Assembly: GCA_030522415.1 (NCBI GenBank)
Contig: CM060104.1
Coordinates: forward strand, 14,070,229-14,134,228
Source of the DNA: Channallabes apus
Lineage: Eukaryota; Chordata; Actinopteri; Siluriformes; Clariidae
Length of the DNA stretch: 64,000 nt
Direction of reading: 5' to 3'
Shown here: positions 25,292-34,986 of the stretch, in pieces
Position numbering within the stretch: the stretch's first letter is position 1
Layout: every line of letters starts with the position of its first letter
Notes under the pieces: model-generated
Told to the model about the DNA's origin: nothing
Seen by the model: the letters and a program-made list of their open reading frames with translations, nothing else
Database searches by the model: none
Program-made: the position numbers and the translations under genes

Positions 25292-26556
25292 GGGCTCATC
25301 TGGCAAACTAATTATCACAGGTGTCTAAGACTCATTTCAGTAATCCAAAGAGCCCTGAGACACAATACCATCCATGAGTTTAATTTAAAAACTAAACATT
25401 TAATGTTTATGACACTTACAACTAATTTGCATAATAATTTGGAACGCGGTGTACTATATGCTGTAGTACAGTACAGTGTAGGGGTAAAGTACATATTCAT
25501 TTGCAAATCAAGTTTATTTGTACATGCAATTCCCTCGGGTATATACCTATTTTTATGTGCTGGATCTTCCAGGACTGTGATGACAAATACGATTAAGGAT
25601 GGTCTTGAAAAGGAAAAAAAGATATCTGCCATAAACAAAATATTTTATAAATATCCAAGAACCCAGCATAACTTGTGTTTTTGCAACTTTTATATTTTTA
25701 AAAATAAATGTCTGTGTTAAATGTGACACATGTTATTTGTTCAGTATATTTAATACTCCAGGCATGCATTTAAAACACCCTTGGAAAAAATACACATAAA
25801 ACCAGAACTTCTAAACATAAACAAAGTTATTACGTATATAACAATACAATGAACAGAGGTGGTGGGTGAAGCATTTGTCAGTGGTTGGCTGTGGCGGCTA
25901 TAAATTGCATAATTACATTAGGGTAGGTGGGGCTGGTGGTTGCAGGAGACAGGTTTGATTTACAGTACTATGAGCAGTGTTCATTGTAACCAAGACAAAG
26001 GTGTATTAAAAGGCAATTATTGTTTCACTTTGAGAATTTTTGTCAATGAAGCACACTTGAAGCAACCTAGAGTAGAGAGTAACCATAGAGCATACACAGC
26101 AATCAGGTCTTGCTCATATGGACTTAAAGTCTTATTGATCTGTTCAGTCAAAACCCTCCAATCAACACCTGCCAGCTGTTCCACTAAGCTCTAAGCACTT
26201 ACAGAGAGGTGTTCACACAAGCAAACATTTAGTGATTTCACAAACAGTGCCCTTCGATTGCTATAATCCTAGCATTCTCAGTGTCATATGTACATTGACC
26301 CACAACAGCTTTGTGCAAAGTGGAGAGCCCCCTCCCCCTTGGACCATATCTAAAGAGGCAGAACTTTTAAAAAATCAAGTGTAATATCATAACTTGACTT
26401 ATTAACATAAGTCACTCTGACCAGTCAGGTTTGAAACAATGAACAGACATTGAGTCCAACCCTTTTAATCAACAGTTCCTTATTCTTTATAATGGAGCTG
26501 TGTCTCTTAGATGAAAGAACATGAACAAGAATAAAAGACAATAACATCTCCCAAAC
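25292..26556. other. pde1c intron; small Tc1-end relic near 25427-25455
   Basis: Mostly unrecognised. TTGCATAATAATTTGGAAC followed by GCGGTGTA at 25427-25455 resembles the terminus of the DD37E Tc1 family seen at 57927-57953, so a fragment of that family may lie here. No exon seen. Confidence 0.4.
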
Positions 26557-26722
26557 CTGATTGCAGTCTTCTCCATGGCATCAGGACTGTCAACAGCAGG
26601 TAACTCATCAGCGAGAATCTCCTCAGGACTGCGTGGGTCAATTAATATCCCTCTCTTGTCTTTGTCCCTTATACCAATACCTGCTGTTATAGCATTCCAC
26701 AGGGCATTTTGGGACTTGGAGC
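26557..26722 (-). CDS. pde1c: Internal coding exon of pde1c long isoform
   Basis: 166 bp: two bases, 54 codons, two bases. It reads SKSQNALWNAITAGIG near the start and DPRSPEEILADELPAVDSPD in the second half, strongly like the long-isoform N-terminal segment of vertebrate PDE1C. The acceptor is TAG at 26725-26723; the donor is GTTTGG from 26556, weaker than usual. The upstream end completes an Arg codon begun by the 29786-29836 exon (C|GC). The downstream end (AG|) is phase 2, like the alternative first exon at 1870, so both can join the same common exon beyond the left edge. The open frame continues into the intron but loses resemblance after the donor. This segment replaces the first half of the calmodulin-binding helix present in the short isoform. 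Confidence 0.93.
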
Positions 26723-26925
26723 CTATCATCATCAAAGGGTACAGGGTCAGGAAGGTACAATAATGATCAAGTGAATTAGAAATGTAAAAAAATGTATTAA
26801 AAGAAATTACATTTTTATACATGATATATACAAATTTGTGTTTTGCAAAGCCAAAACAATCAAAACCAAGCAAACAAAAAACCTGCACTTGTTTGTTTAC
26901 TTGCAGTATGTAACAGCTCTCTCCA

Positions 26926-26928
26926 ATA

Positions 26929-26960
<32 letters not shown>
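26926..26960. repeat. (GAAA)n
   Basis: About eight GAAA units, roughly 200 bp on the acceptor side of the 26557-26722 pde1c exon. In the sense of pde1c it reads as a pyrimidine-rich (TTTC)n run. Confidence 0.9.
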
Positions 26961-26962
<2 letters not shown>

Positions 26963-27051
26963 CTACAATGACTGAATGACAACGAATGAAGTTGTAGATT
27001 AATACCCCCTCTGCTGTTCAATCTGGGCCAGGAGACCTGCTGCTCCAACAA

Positions 27052-27052
<1 letters not shown>

Positions 27053-27088
<36 letters not shown>

Positions 27089-27130
27089 AACTACTGCCTT
27101 TTTTATTTATTTATTTATTTATTTTTTATT
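27053..27130. repeat. (CT)n then (ATTT)n
   Basis: A CT dinucleotide run (27053-27086) followed by ATTT units and T-rich sequence to about 27135. Confidence 0.9.
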
Positions 27131-27368
27131 TTTTTCCATTTTAAAGCATGAGGTAGGCTACTGCTGCCATCTAGCCTAAAGTACTAGATATACATAGATA
27201 TACATAGTGAAACCTTTCACTTTGCATTATGTATATTTTTATACCAAAAATAACATGGAATAAACCGGGTATAGACAAAAAGTTAGTGAATATTACATTA
27301 ACAGTAATAATGCAGGGACTTTATTACAGTACATCAGCAATACATAATATTAGTGTATACAGTATATA

Positions 27369-27923
27369 CAGCTATGGGGAAAAAATAGGAGACCACAGCA
27401 AAATAATCATTTCTTATGTTTTTTTTTTTTTTTTGCATGTACTGTATTGGTGAGATGAACACTTTTGTTTAATTTTTTGTGAACTGCTGACAATATTTTT
27501 CCAAAATTCAAAATATAACTACTGTATTGTTATTTAGAGTGTATATTTAAAGAAAATGGCATCACAACACATCAAAATAACCAAAGATCATGCAGTATTT
27601 GCAGAGCTTTAATAACTCAAATACAATTAAATGCAAATAATTTGTAAACAAATTGTGTTAATGCTTTGGCCAAACAAGATTAAGGAATCAGTATTTAGTG
27701 GAATAACCCCGATTTGCAATTACAGCTTTTATGCATTTTGGCATGCTCTCCACCAGTTTTTCAGATGTTCATGCTGTTGCATAACTTCATACCACTCTTT
27801 TTTGCAAAAAAGCGAACAGCTCAACTTTACTTGAAATTTTGTGACCATCCATACAGCTCACCTACATTCCAGAAGTTTTCTGAAGTAAATTGCAGTGGTC
27901 TCTTATTTTTTTGGCCAGAGCTA
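27369..27923. mobile_element. Internally deleted Tc1-like element
   Basis: The ends are diverged inverted repeats: CAGCTATGGGG then AAAAAATAGGAGACCAC on the left, and GTGGTCTCTTATTTTTTTGG then CCAGAGCTA on the right, each next to TA. The interior (GGAATAACCCCGATTTGCAA and CATGCTCTCCACCAG) resembles sub-terminal DNA of a fish Tc1 family, but the transposase is gone. Length is about 555 bp against about 1.2-1.6 kb for complete relatives. Confidence 0.72.
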
Positions 27924-28129
27924 TATATACAGGTTATTATAGCCTCTTGTATTGCTACAGTATGTAAGGAATAGTTGACAGGTCATTCTCTTTCGATCAG
28001 TGACACTGAATGTATTGTGCAGTGGTCTGATGAGAAGCAGATATCTAAACCTTTAAAAGTTGACAATTTTTCAAAAATATTTGTTCTGTTCCACCAACAC
28101 ATACAATAGCTTTTAGGTATATCCATATA

Positions 28130-29700
28130 CAAACCGGATTCCAAAAAAGTTGGGACACTAAACAAATTGTGAATAAAAACTGAATGCAATGATGTGGAGA
28201 TGGCAAATGTCAATATTTTATTCAGAATAGAACATAAAACAAAAGTTTAAACTGAGAAAATGTATCATTTTAAGGGAAAAATATGGTGAATCAAAATGTC
28301 ATGCTGTCAACAAATCCCAAAAAAGTTGGGACAAGGCCATTTTCACCACTGTGTGGCATCTCCCCTTCTTCTTACAACACTCAACAGACGTCTGGGGACC
28401 GAGGAGACCAGTTTCTCAAGTTTAGAAATAGGAATGCTCTCCCATTCTTGTCTAATACAGGCCTCTAACTGTTCAATCGTCTTGGGCCTTCTTTGTCGCA
28501 CCTTCCTCTTTATGATGCGCCAAATGTTCTCTATAGGGGAAAGATCTGGACTGCAGACTGGCCATTTCAGTACCCGGATCCTTCTCCTACGCAGCCATGA
28601 TGTTGTGATTGATGCAGAATGTGGTCTGGCATTATCTTGTTGAAAAATGCAGGGTCTTCCCTGAAAGAGATGACTAGATGTTGTTCTAGAACCTGAATAT
28701 ATTTTTCTGCATTGATGGTGCCTTTCCAGACATGCAAGCTGCCCATGCCACACGCACTCATGCAACCCCATACCATCAGAGATGCAGGCTTCTGAACTGA
28801 GTGTTGATAACAACTTGGGTTGTCCTTGTCCTCTTTGGTCCGGATGACACGGCGTCCCACATTTCCAACAAGAACTTCGAATCGTGACTCGTCTGACCAC
28901 AGAACAGTCTTCCATTTTGCCACACTCCATTTTAAATGATCCCTGGCCCAATGAAAACGCCTGTGCTTGTGGATCTTGCTTAGAAATGGCTTCTTCTTTG
29001 CACTGTAGAGTTTCAGCTGGCAACGGCGGATGGCACGGTGGATTGTGTTCACTGACAATGGTTTCTGGAAGTATTCCTGAGCCCATTCTGTGATTTCCTT
29101 TACAGTAGCATTCCTGTTTGTGGTGCAGTGTCGTTTAAGGGCCCGGAGATCACGGGCATCCAGTATGGTTTTACGCCTTTGACCCTTACGCACAGAGATT
29201 GTTCCAGATTCTCTGAATCTTCGGATGATATTATGCACAGTTGATGATAACTGCAAAGTCTTTGCATTTTTTCACTGGGTAACACCTTTCTGATATTGCT
29301 CCACTATCTTTCTGTGCAACATTGTGGGAATTGGTGATGCTCTACCCATCTTGGCTTCTGAGAGACACTGCCACTCTGAGAAGCTCTTTTTATACCCAAT
29401 CATGTTGCTAATTAACCTAATTACTGTTAATTGGTCTTCCAGCTCTTCGTTATGCTCAAATTTACTTTTTCCAGCCTCTTATTCCTACTTGTCCCAACTT
29501 TTTTGGGATTTGTTGACACCGTGAAATTTGGAATCAACATATTTTTCCTTTAAAATTATGCATTTTCTCGGATTAAACTTTTGATCTGTCATCTATGTTC
29601 TATTCTGAATAAAATATTGACATTTGCCATCTCCACATGATTGCATTCAGTTTTTATTCACAATTTGTTTAGTGTCCCAACTTTTTTGGAATCCGGTTTG
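28130..29700 (-). mobile_element. Tc1-like transposon, 1,571 bp, with about 205-bp TIRs
   Basis: The ends begin CAAACCGGATTCCAAAAAAG on both strands and are flanked by TA (28128-28129 and 29701-29702). The inverted repeats run about 205 bp and each holds an outer and an inner copy of AAAAAAGTTGGGACA, the IR/DR arrangement used by Sleeping Beauty-like transposases. The transposase lies on the minus strand and is broken. It sits in the pde1c intron between the exons at 26722 and 29786. Confidence 0.93.
28343..29349 (-). pseudogene. Tc1-like (DD34E) transposase with one stop and one frameshift
   Basis: Reading starts at the ATG at 29349 (MGRASPIPTMLHRKIVEQYQ), then a TGA at 29274-29272 follows VTQ. 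Beyond it come the paired helix-turn-helix DNA-binding region, a basic stretch (RKGQRRK) and the catalytic motifs WSDESRFEV, QQDNARPH and SPIENIW. The spacing between the second D and the E is 34 residues, giving DD34E. Between about 28655 and 28690 the frame shifts, so the second and third catalytic residues lie in a different frame from the first. All three acidic residues are present, so the copy died by few lesions. Confidence 0.9.
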
Positions 29701-29785
29701 TAATAAGGTGTGCCCTGTTATGGCATTGTTTGTACTATAGTGATTAATAATATGATATTTAGTCTGTTATGGTATAGACACTCAC

Positions 29786-29836
29786 GTGCAAAGCGAGCCA
29801 GAGGCCTGGCATGACTTTCTCCAGCTTCATTTGCAA
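29786..29836 (-). CDS. pde1c: 51-bp internal coding exon of pde1c long isoform
   Basis: Two bases, 16 codons, one base. It reads ANEAGESHARPLARFA, matching the remembered PDE1C long-isoform segment ANEAGDKNARPLARFS. The acceptor is CTGCAG just before 29836 and the donor GTGAG at 29785-29781. The first two bases (TT) complete a Val codon with the G left by the 44893-44977 exon, and the last C completes an Arg codon with the next exon. The exon is too short for ordinary frame searches. It lies about 85 bp outside the Tc1 element ending at 29700 and about 70 bp from a SINE on the other side, so mobile DNA closely brackets it. Confidence 0.92.
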
Positions 29837-29904
29837 CTGCAGCAGAAAAGAGTTAGAGAATGACGGCATATACAGTACAGCATATACTGCACATGAACAA
29901 CATG

Positions 29905-30089
29905 TCGGGCCAGGGGTAGCTCAGTGGTTAAGGCATTGGACTACGGTTCGGAAGATCCCAGGTTCAAACCCCACAACCACCAAGTTGCCACTGTTGGGCC
30001 CTTGAGCAAGGCCCTTAACTCTCAACTGCTCAGATGTGTAATGAGATAAAAATGTCTGGATAAGAGCGTCTGCCAAATGCCTAAATGTA
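29905..30089 (+). mobile_element. tRNA-derived SINE with 9-bp target duplication
   Basis: The head folds like a tRNA, with A-box GTAGCTCAGTGG near 29916 and B-box GGTTCAAACC at 29961-29970. The tail (GATAAGAGCGTCTGCCAAAT) is typical of fish SINEs that borrow a LINE 3' end. AACAACATG flanks it (29896-29904 and 30090-30098). It is not a tRNA gene: the acceptor stem is not intact and it sits in a repeat body. Confidence 0.88.
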
Positions 30090-30221
30090 AACAACATGCA
30101 CAAATGTATGTTTAAGTTCCTTTCGATATATTATGGCCTTTATTTTTTATTGTGGAAAATATTTTGGAGATTATTTTTTTTGGAGGAAATGATTTCAAAA
30201 ACTTGTCAACAGATTTTAGAT

Positions 30222-30372
30222 TCATGCCATTTGGAAGATACCCTTATCCAGAGAAACTTAAAATAATTTAATTACATATGAGCAGTTGAAAATTGAGAGA
30301 CTTGATCAAGTGCCCAATAGTGAGAAACCATGACCTTCCAACATCTTAACCATTGAACTACCCCTGCCCTGT
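30222..30372 (-). mobile_element. Decayed SINE of the same type, reverse orientation
   Basis: The reverse complement reads GGCAGGGGTAGTTCAATGGT at the head, GGGCACTTGATCAAG in the body and GGATAAGGGTATCTTCCAAA at the tail, aligning with the SINE at 29905-30089 with many changes. It is an older copy. Confidence 0.75.
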
Positions 30373-30734
30373 GGATTTTAGATTGGTAGCTCTGCTTTCA
30401 TTGGAATAAAATGTTTGGGAACATAAAATAACAACTTACACACCAAATCCTTAAAAAAACACATCATAGTTCAAACATTTCTACATGTACAAGTCTTATG
30501 TACAATGCACAATCACCACATACTAAATGGAAGTTACTTTTCACTTCTGTGATTTCGGACTCAAATTTTTTTTTTTTTTTTTTTATTTGATTTTCACTCA
30601 AACTCTCTATGTGACACACTTTTAGCATCTCAACCATGTTGTGCTCTAAAGGGTTTATTAATGAATGTTTTTTAGGCTGTTAAATGCACTGTTTGCCATA
30701 CACACTACACAGGCCATGTTCTCCCATTCATCTT

Positions 30735-30830
30735 CTATAACACTTATTCTGTACTGGCCTGGAGCCTATCCCAGGATATATTGGGCACAAGGCAGAGTAC
30801 ACCCTGGACAGAGTGCCAATTCATCTCCAG

Positions 30831-30893
<63 letters not shown>

Positions 30894-31070
30894 AAATACA
30901 GTATGTGGAAAATGGTCAATTTGGAAATAGCAATTACTCTTTGGACTGTGAGGAAGCCAGAGTACCCAGATGAAGTAACCCACCATGCACAAAGAGAACA
31001 AGCAAACTCCACACATGCAGACTCGAGGCAAGTCTCAGTGCTAACCGCTACGCCACCATGTTACCCTGGG
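30735..31070 (+). repeat. Dispersed fish repeat interrupted by (CA)n
   Basis: Starts around GGAGCCTATCCCAGGATATA and ACACCCTGGACAGAGTGCCA, passes through a CA tract (30831-30890), then GCAAACTCCACACATGCAGA and a tail of GTGCTAACCGCTACGCCACC. The same consensus is seen at 31170-32508 (reverse), around 48046-48157 and at 61165-61290. I recognise it as a common fish interspersed repeat but do not assign a family. Confidence 0.7.
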
Positions 31071-31169
31071 GCATGATAATTTTATTAAATGTGATATTCA
31101 CCTTACTTATACAGCTAGTGTTTATGGACTACCAAAAAAAATTATAATTATTAAATAGAACTATTCAGG

Positions 31170-32039
31170 GCAGAACGGTGGTGTAGTGGTTAGCACTGTT
31201 GTCTTGCACCTCCAGTATCCGGGTCCATTTCCTGGACAGGCTCAATTCTCGTCTCTGTGTGCATGTTCTCCCCGTGCTTGGCGGGTTTCCTCCGGGTACT
31301 CCAGTTTCCTCCCACAGTCCAAAGACCTACAGGTTAGGCTAATTGGCGACCTCAAATTGGCAGTAATGTGTGAGTGTGTGTATCAGGGTTTGACATTAAC
31401 TTTTTTGCTCACTGGCCAATGTGGCTAGTGGATTTCTGGAGTCACTCGCCATTCAGCCTTTTTACTAGCCACAATTTTGTTACCAGAAAATCGCAGTTTT
31501 TTTCTTCACCATGATACATTAATGTTTGTTATATCTACTGTAGATTTACTTATAAATGACAGTATACACTGTATCACTATAGTAGTAGTTAAGTATTCAG
31601 TAATGTTAAGATAGCTTACAATATAAAAACACGCAAACATGAACAGTATATTCTGCTTATTGAACTTAAATTCAAGCCTCTTACCACATGAAATTGAAAA
31701 ATAACTGATTCAGTACAACTGAACTCATTCTAATATTAAAAATACAGCAATTCAGAACATTTATCATTTTAGTGTGTTGTGTACTATTATCAGGTAATAT
31801 TATTCATTATGTATTATTATATCACAATTCTGAGTTAGGACAATGGACTCTGGTCTATCTTGTTGTGTTGACTCTTTATAGTGTAAGGTAATTCAATCAA
31901 TTGATGAATTTTCTATCATTCAACATGAAATCTAAATAGATTTTAATAGTGATTACTTTTTTATATAATCAGTAAATAACCTATGCGAAAGGGGCAAACA
32001 TTCTCATTCTGTTGAGAAGCAATAGCCCTTTAAGGAAAT

Positions 32040-32081
<42 letters not shown>

Positions 32082-32096
32082 AAACAAGAAGTAAAA

Positions 32097-32141
<45 letters not shown>

Positions 32142-32508
32142 TGCGCGCAATGCATGTGTGCACATGTGTAGAGAGAGGTATTAAATGTCCTCATTACTTT
32201 TATGCGCGTAATATAACGTTGCAAAGCGTTTATTATATCGAATGCCTTTAGAGAAAACTACAGCAAAAATATATTGTCATACCAAAGAATAAACTACCCG
32301 CCAAAGTGGTTAGTGAGACTAAAGTTACTACCCGCCACAGCCGAATTTTACCCGCATTTGGCGGGTGCCAATGTCAAACCCTGGTGTGTATGTGTGTGTG
32401 CTCTGTGATGTATTGGCACCCTGTCCAGGGTGTACCCTGCCTTGTGTCCTAAGTCTCCTGGGATAGGCTCCAGGCCCCCACGACCCTGAATACATAAAAG
32501 TGGTATAG
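31170..32508 (-). repeat. Same dispersed repeat, reverse orientation, split by a hAT insertion
   Basis: The left half (31170-31383) reads GGTGGTGTAGTGGTTAGCAC, GCATGTTCTCCCCGTGCTTG and CCCACAGTCCAAAGACC. The right half (32392-32508) reads GGCACCCTGTCCAGGGTGTA and GGATAGGCTCCAGGCCCCCA. Together they are the reverse complement of the 30735-31070 repeat. The split falls in its variable TG/CA region. Confidence 0.75.
31384..32383. mobile_element. Non-autonomous hAT element, 1,000 bp, with perfect 8-bp target duplication
   Basis: Termini are CAGGGTTTGACATT and its inverse AATGTCAAACCCTG. GTGTGTAT flanks both ends (31376-31383 and 32384-32391). The interior is AT-rich, with a CA tract followed by a TG tract (32041-32150) that would fold as a hairpin. 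There is no transposase. The insertion hit a TG-rich part of an older repeat. Confidence 0.88.
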
Positions 32509-33626
32509 ACGATGAGTGAGTGAGTCAGTGAGTGAGTGAGAACTACTCAGTTACACAATTATATACAATGTTACGTATATTTTAATGCACAGTAGCTACA
32601 GTATAATATACAAACATACATGGTGGCATGTTACTCTATCACAATCTGATTTTGTTTTTGTTAATGATGAATAAGATTGTCAGAAAAGAATAATGGACTT
32701 TGCCTATGTTGACTGGGTTCAGAAAGGGCAGATTTATTTATTTCTTTAATTATATATATAAATTAGTTCTGTTTTGCTTTAAACAAGATCACCAGTTAAT
32801 TATGTGACCACAGCCCATCAATCTTATTGGCTTAAGCTGTGTCATTTGCCAACATACGGGTATTATACTGTAGCTCTTCTTGTAAAGGATTTTTACTGAT
32901 TATTACAGTAGGTGTATTTGTGGCCATTGGTGGCACAGAGGTAAACCCCATATTCAGTCACTAAGGTTGCAGGACTGAATAAAAATAGAAGGGTTGAATT
33001 ACATTTTTTGTTCTGCAAGCAAAAATGATCATTGTGGATGACTGTGGCAACCCATAATGAAAGCAGTCAAAACAATGGCAGTATTTCTGTTAATAATATA
33101 CTGTACCATATGCCAGTGCTATTGCATCTACACATTATAGAATATGCATCAAATCCACTCACCAGTTAAGGGTACACTGCTAAGTTTTTGTTTATTTGCT
33201 TGTTTTAAAACAAATTAATTAAATTGTTGAATAAAGTTCTATTGTCTTTATTGTACAACAGCATAGAAATATAGTGATGGTTCCTTCAGTTCCTTGGTCT
33301 GGTTGCATCAATCATTACTTAATCTGCTTATTTTCTCACTTCCAGATGGCATCAAAGAGAAAACAGCCCGTGCATTGTAAGCCTCATCAGGACTGGTTAC
33401 AGCACTGTTTATGTTTGCTTAGTGCCACTGATTAATTTTTTTGGATAATTGAGAATCATTGCAATCCTAGTCAGGAGTGATTTTGCTATATTTATTTTTT
33501 GAAAGAAGAATTGCGAAAAGTCCACTGGAATCATGTATATTTGTACATGTAATTGTACAGACCAGAACCGAACTTTTACGTACTGTATCACTGAGACACT
33601 TGGACAGTATTTGTACACACTAACAG
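32509..33626. other. pde1c intron; (GAGT)n at 32512-32540
   Basis: Short GAGT repeat at the junction with the dispersed repeat, then AT-rich DNA with no recognised features. Confidence 0.45.
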
Positions 33627-34190
33627 TGTCATGAGTTACGCCCTGTCTGCCATCTTTTTCCCACGCTGTCACTTCTCCTCACGTGCTCATGTTTTCTCCT
33701 GGCCCGTCATGCGCATTTCCCACGCCCCCGTTTCCCCCACGTGTCATAGGTACGTCGTCTCACCTCATGCCCATTAAGCTGCTCAGATCGCTGTATTATT
33801 GTGTGTGTATACCACGATTCTCTCGCGTTTCCTTTTCACTGACTTTCACGTTACGACCTCGCTTTGTTTTTTTCTCGTTATTGAAATTTTGCCTGCCGAT
33901 TTAGATAGTTCGCCTGCCTTTTTGATCTGCTGGTTTCGACCCACGCTTCCCCCTTTGATTTACGACTCCCATCTCTCGTCCTTTTGGTTTCGTTTTGCCT
34001 TGCTGATTGTCTTCCCGGTTTTTACCTTGCGCTTTCCTTTTTGACTACGGCTCTCGTCTCGTGTTTTTGACGCTTCGCTGACGGACTCACAGCATTCGAC
34101 CCTTGCTCACGCTCCCGACCATGACCCCACATCTCTATACAGTCAGTAACCGCACTTGGATTCATATCGTTCTGCCCCGCGCCCGTGACA
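33627..34190 (+). repeat. Left LTR, 564 bp
   Basis: TG...CA ends; pyrimidine-rich, with many CTTTTT and CGTTT words on the plus strand. It is flanked on the left by AACAG and followed by AATAATCCAGC, a candidate primer site. Confidence 0.88.
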
Positions 34191-34207
34191 GAATAATCCA
34201 GCCAGCT

Positions 34208-34901
34208 ATGGATCCAGCGGCTTCTGACCATATGAGAGAGACCATTGGAGAGTCAAGGTGCTCTGCTTGGGACTCATCAACAGGAACTGCTCAGCACAAA
34301 GCAGTCTCTCGCTGACGTCACTTCCCAGCTTCAGAGGCTCCAACTCTCCCTACCGCAAGGAGCAACAGCGCTTTGGGATGCCCACGACCCCTGCTGTTCC
34401 AATTACGAGGACTTCGCCAGAAAGATGAAGAGGGTGTTTGACCGCTCATGCCATGGCAGAGAGGCGGGCCGAAGACTGCTGAAACTCCGCCAAGGCTCGC
34501 GCTCGGCCTATGATTATGCCATTGAGTTCCAGACCCTGGCCCTCCCCAGCGGTTGGAACAACTGAGCGCTATGCGACATCTTTTTGGAGGGTCTGACAGA
34601 GAAGCTCCAAGATGAGCTAATCTCGCGAGAGCTCCCCTCGTCTCTCTAAGAGCTTGTGGATCTGGCCGGTCAAGTAGATGCCCGCCTCCGTCTTCGTAGG
34701 TCAGCCCGGTTTTCTCCACCCAGGGCTCTGCCGCGACCCCCACGTCTACGAGTTGAACCCCAGGAGGAACCCATGCAACTGGGCAGAACCCGCATCACCC
34801 CAGAAGAGCGTCACCGCCGCCGAGTGGAGGGGGCCTGCTTTTACTGTGGGAAACCAGGACACCTGCTCAAGAACTGTCCAGCAAAAGGGGGCGCCCTCTA
34901 G
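34208..34901 (+). pseudogene. Broken and shortened gag
   Basis: The start ATG is at 34208 (MDPAASDHMRETIGE), then a frameshift near 34240-34250. The frame continues through a Gln-rich N-terminal helix (QQELLSTKQSLADVTSQLQR), then jumps at LQLSLPQG into ALWDAHD, which suggests loss of much of the capsid N-terminal part. Stops are TGA at 34563-34565 and TAA at 34647-34649. The zinc knuckle [14 protein letters not shown] (C-X2-C-X4-H-X4-C) near the end is intact. Confidence 0.82.
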
Positions 34902-34986
34902 TTCAGCTGGGAGCATTAGAGGGCGAGACTCCAAGAAGGCTCCCAGATCAACGTTACCTGCTTCCCATCCTCCTCATCCATGAGCA

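Noticed and set aside
26487..26556. Hydrophobic C-terminal extension of the pde1c exon frame (FGRCYCLLFLFMFF)
   Set aside because: This lies beyond the donor GTTTGG at 26556; the known protein leaves the frame there.
29905..30089. tRNA gene
   Set aside because: A and B boxes are present but the unit is a SINE with target duplications and a long tail; the cloverleaf is incomplete.
34103..34315. 70-residue frame as a new gene near the left LTR
   Set aside because: It begins in the LTR and contains the true gag start in frame, then breaks; it is part of the damaged gag.
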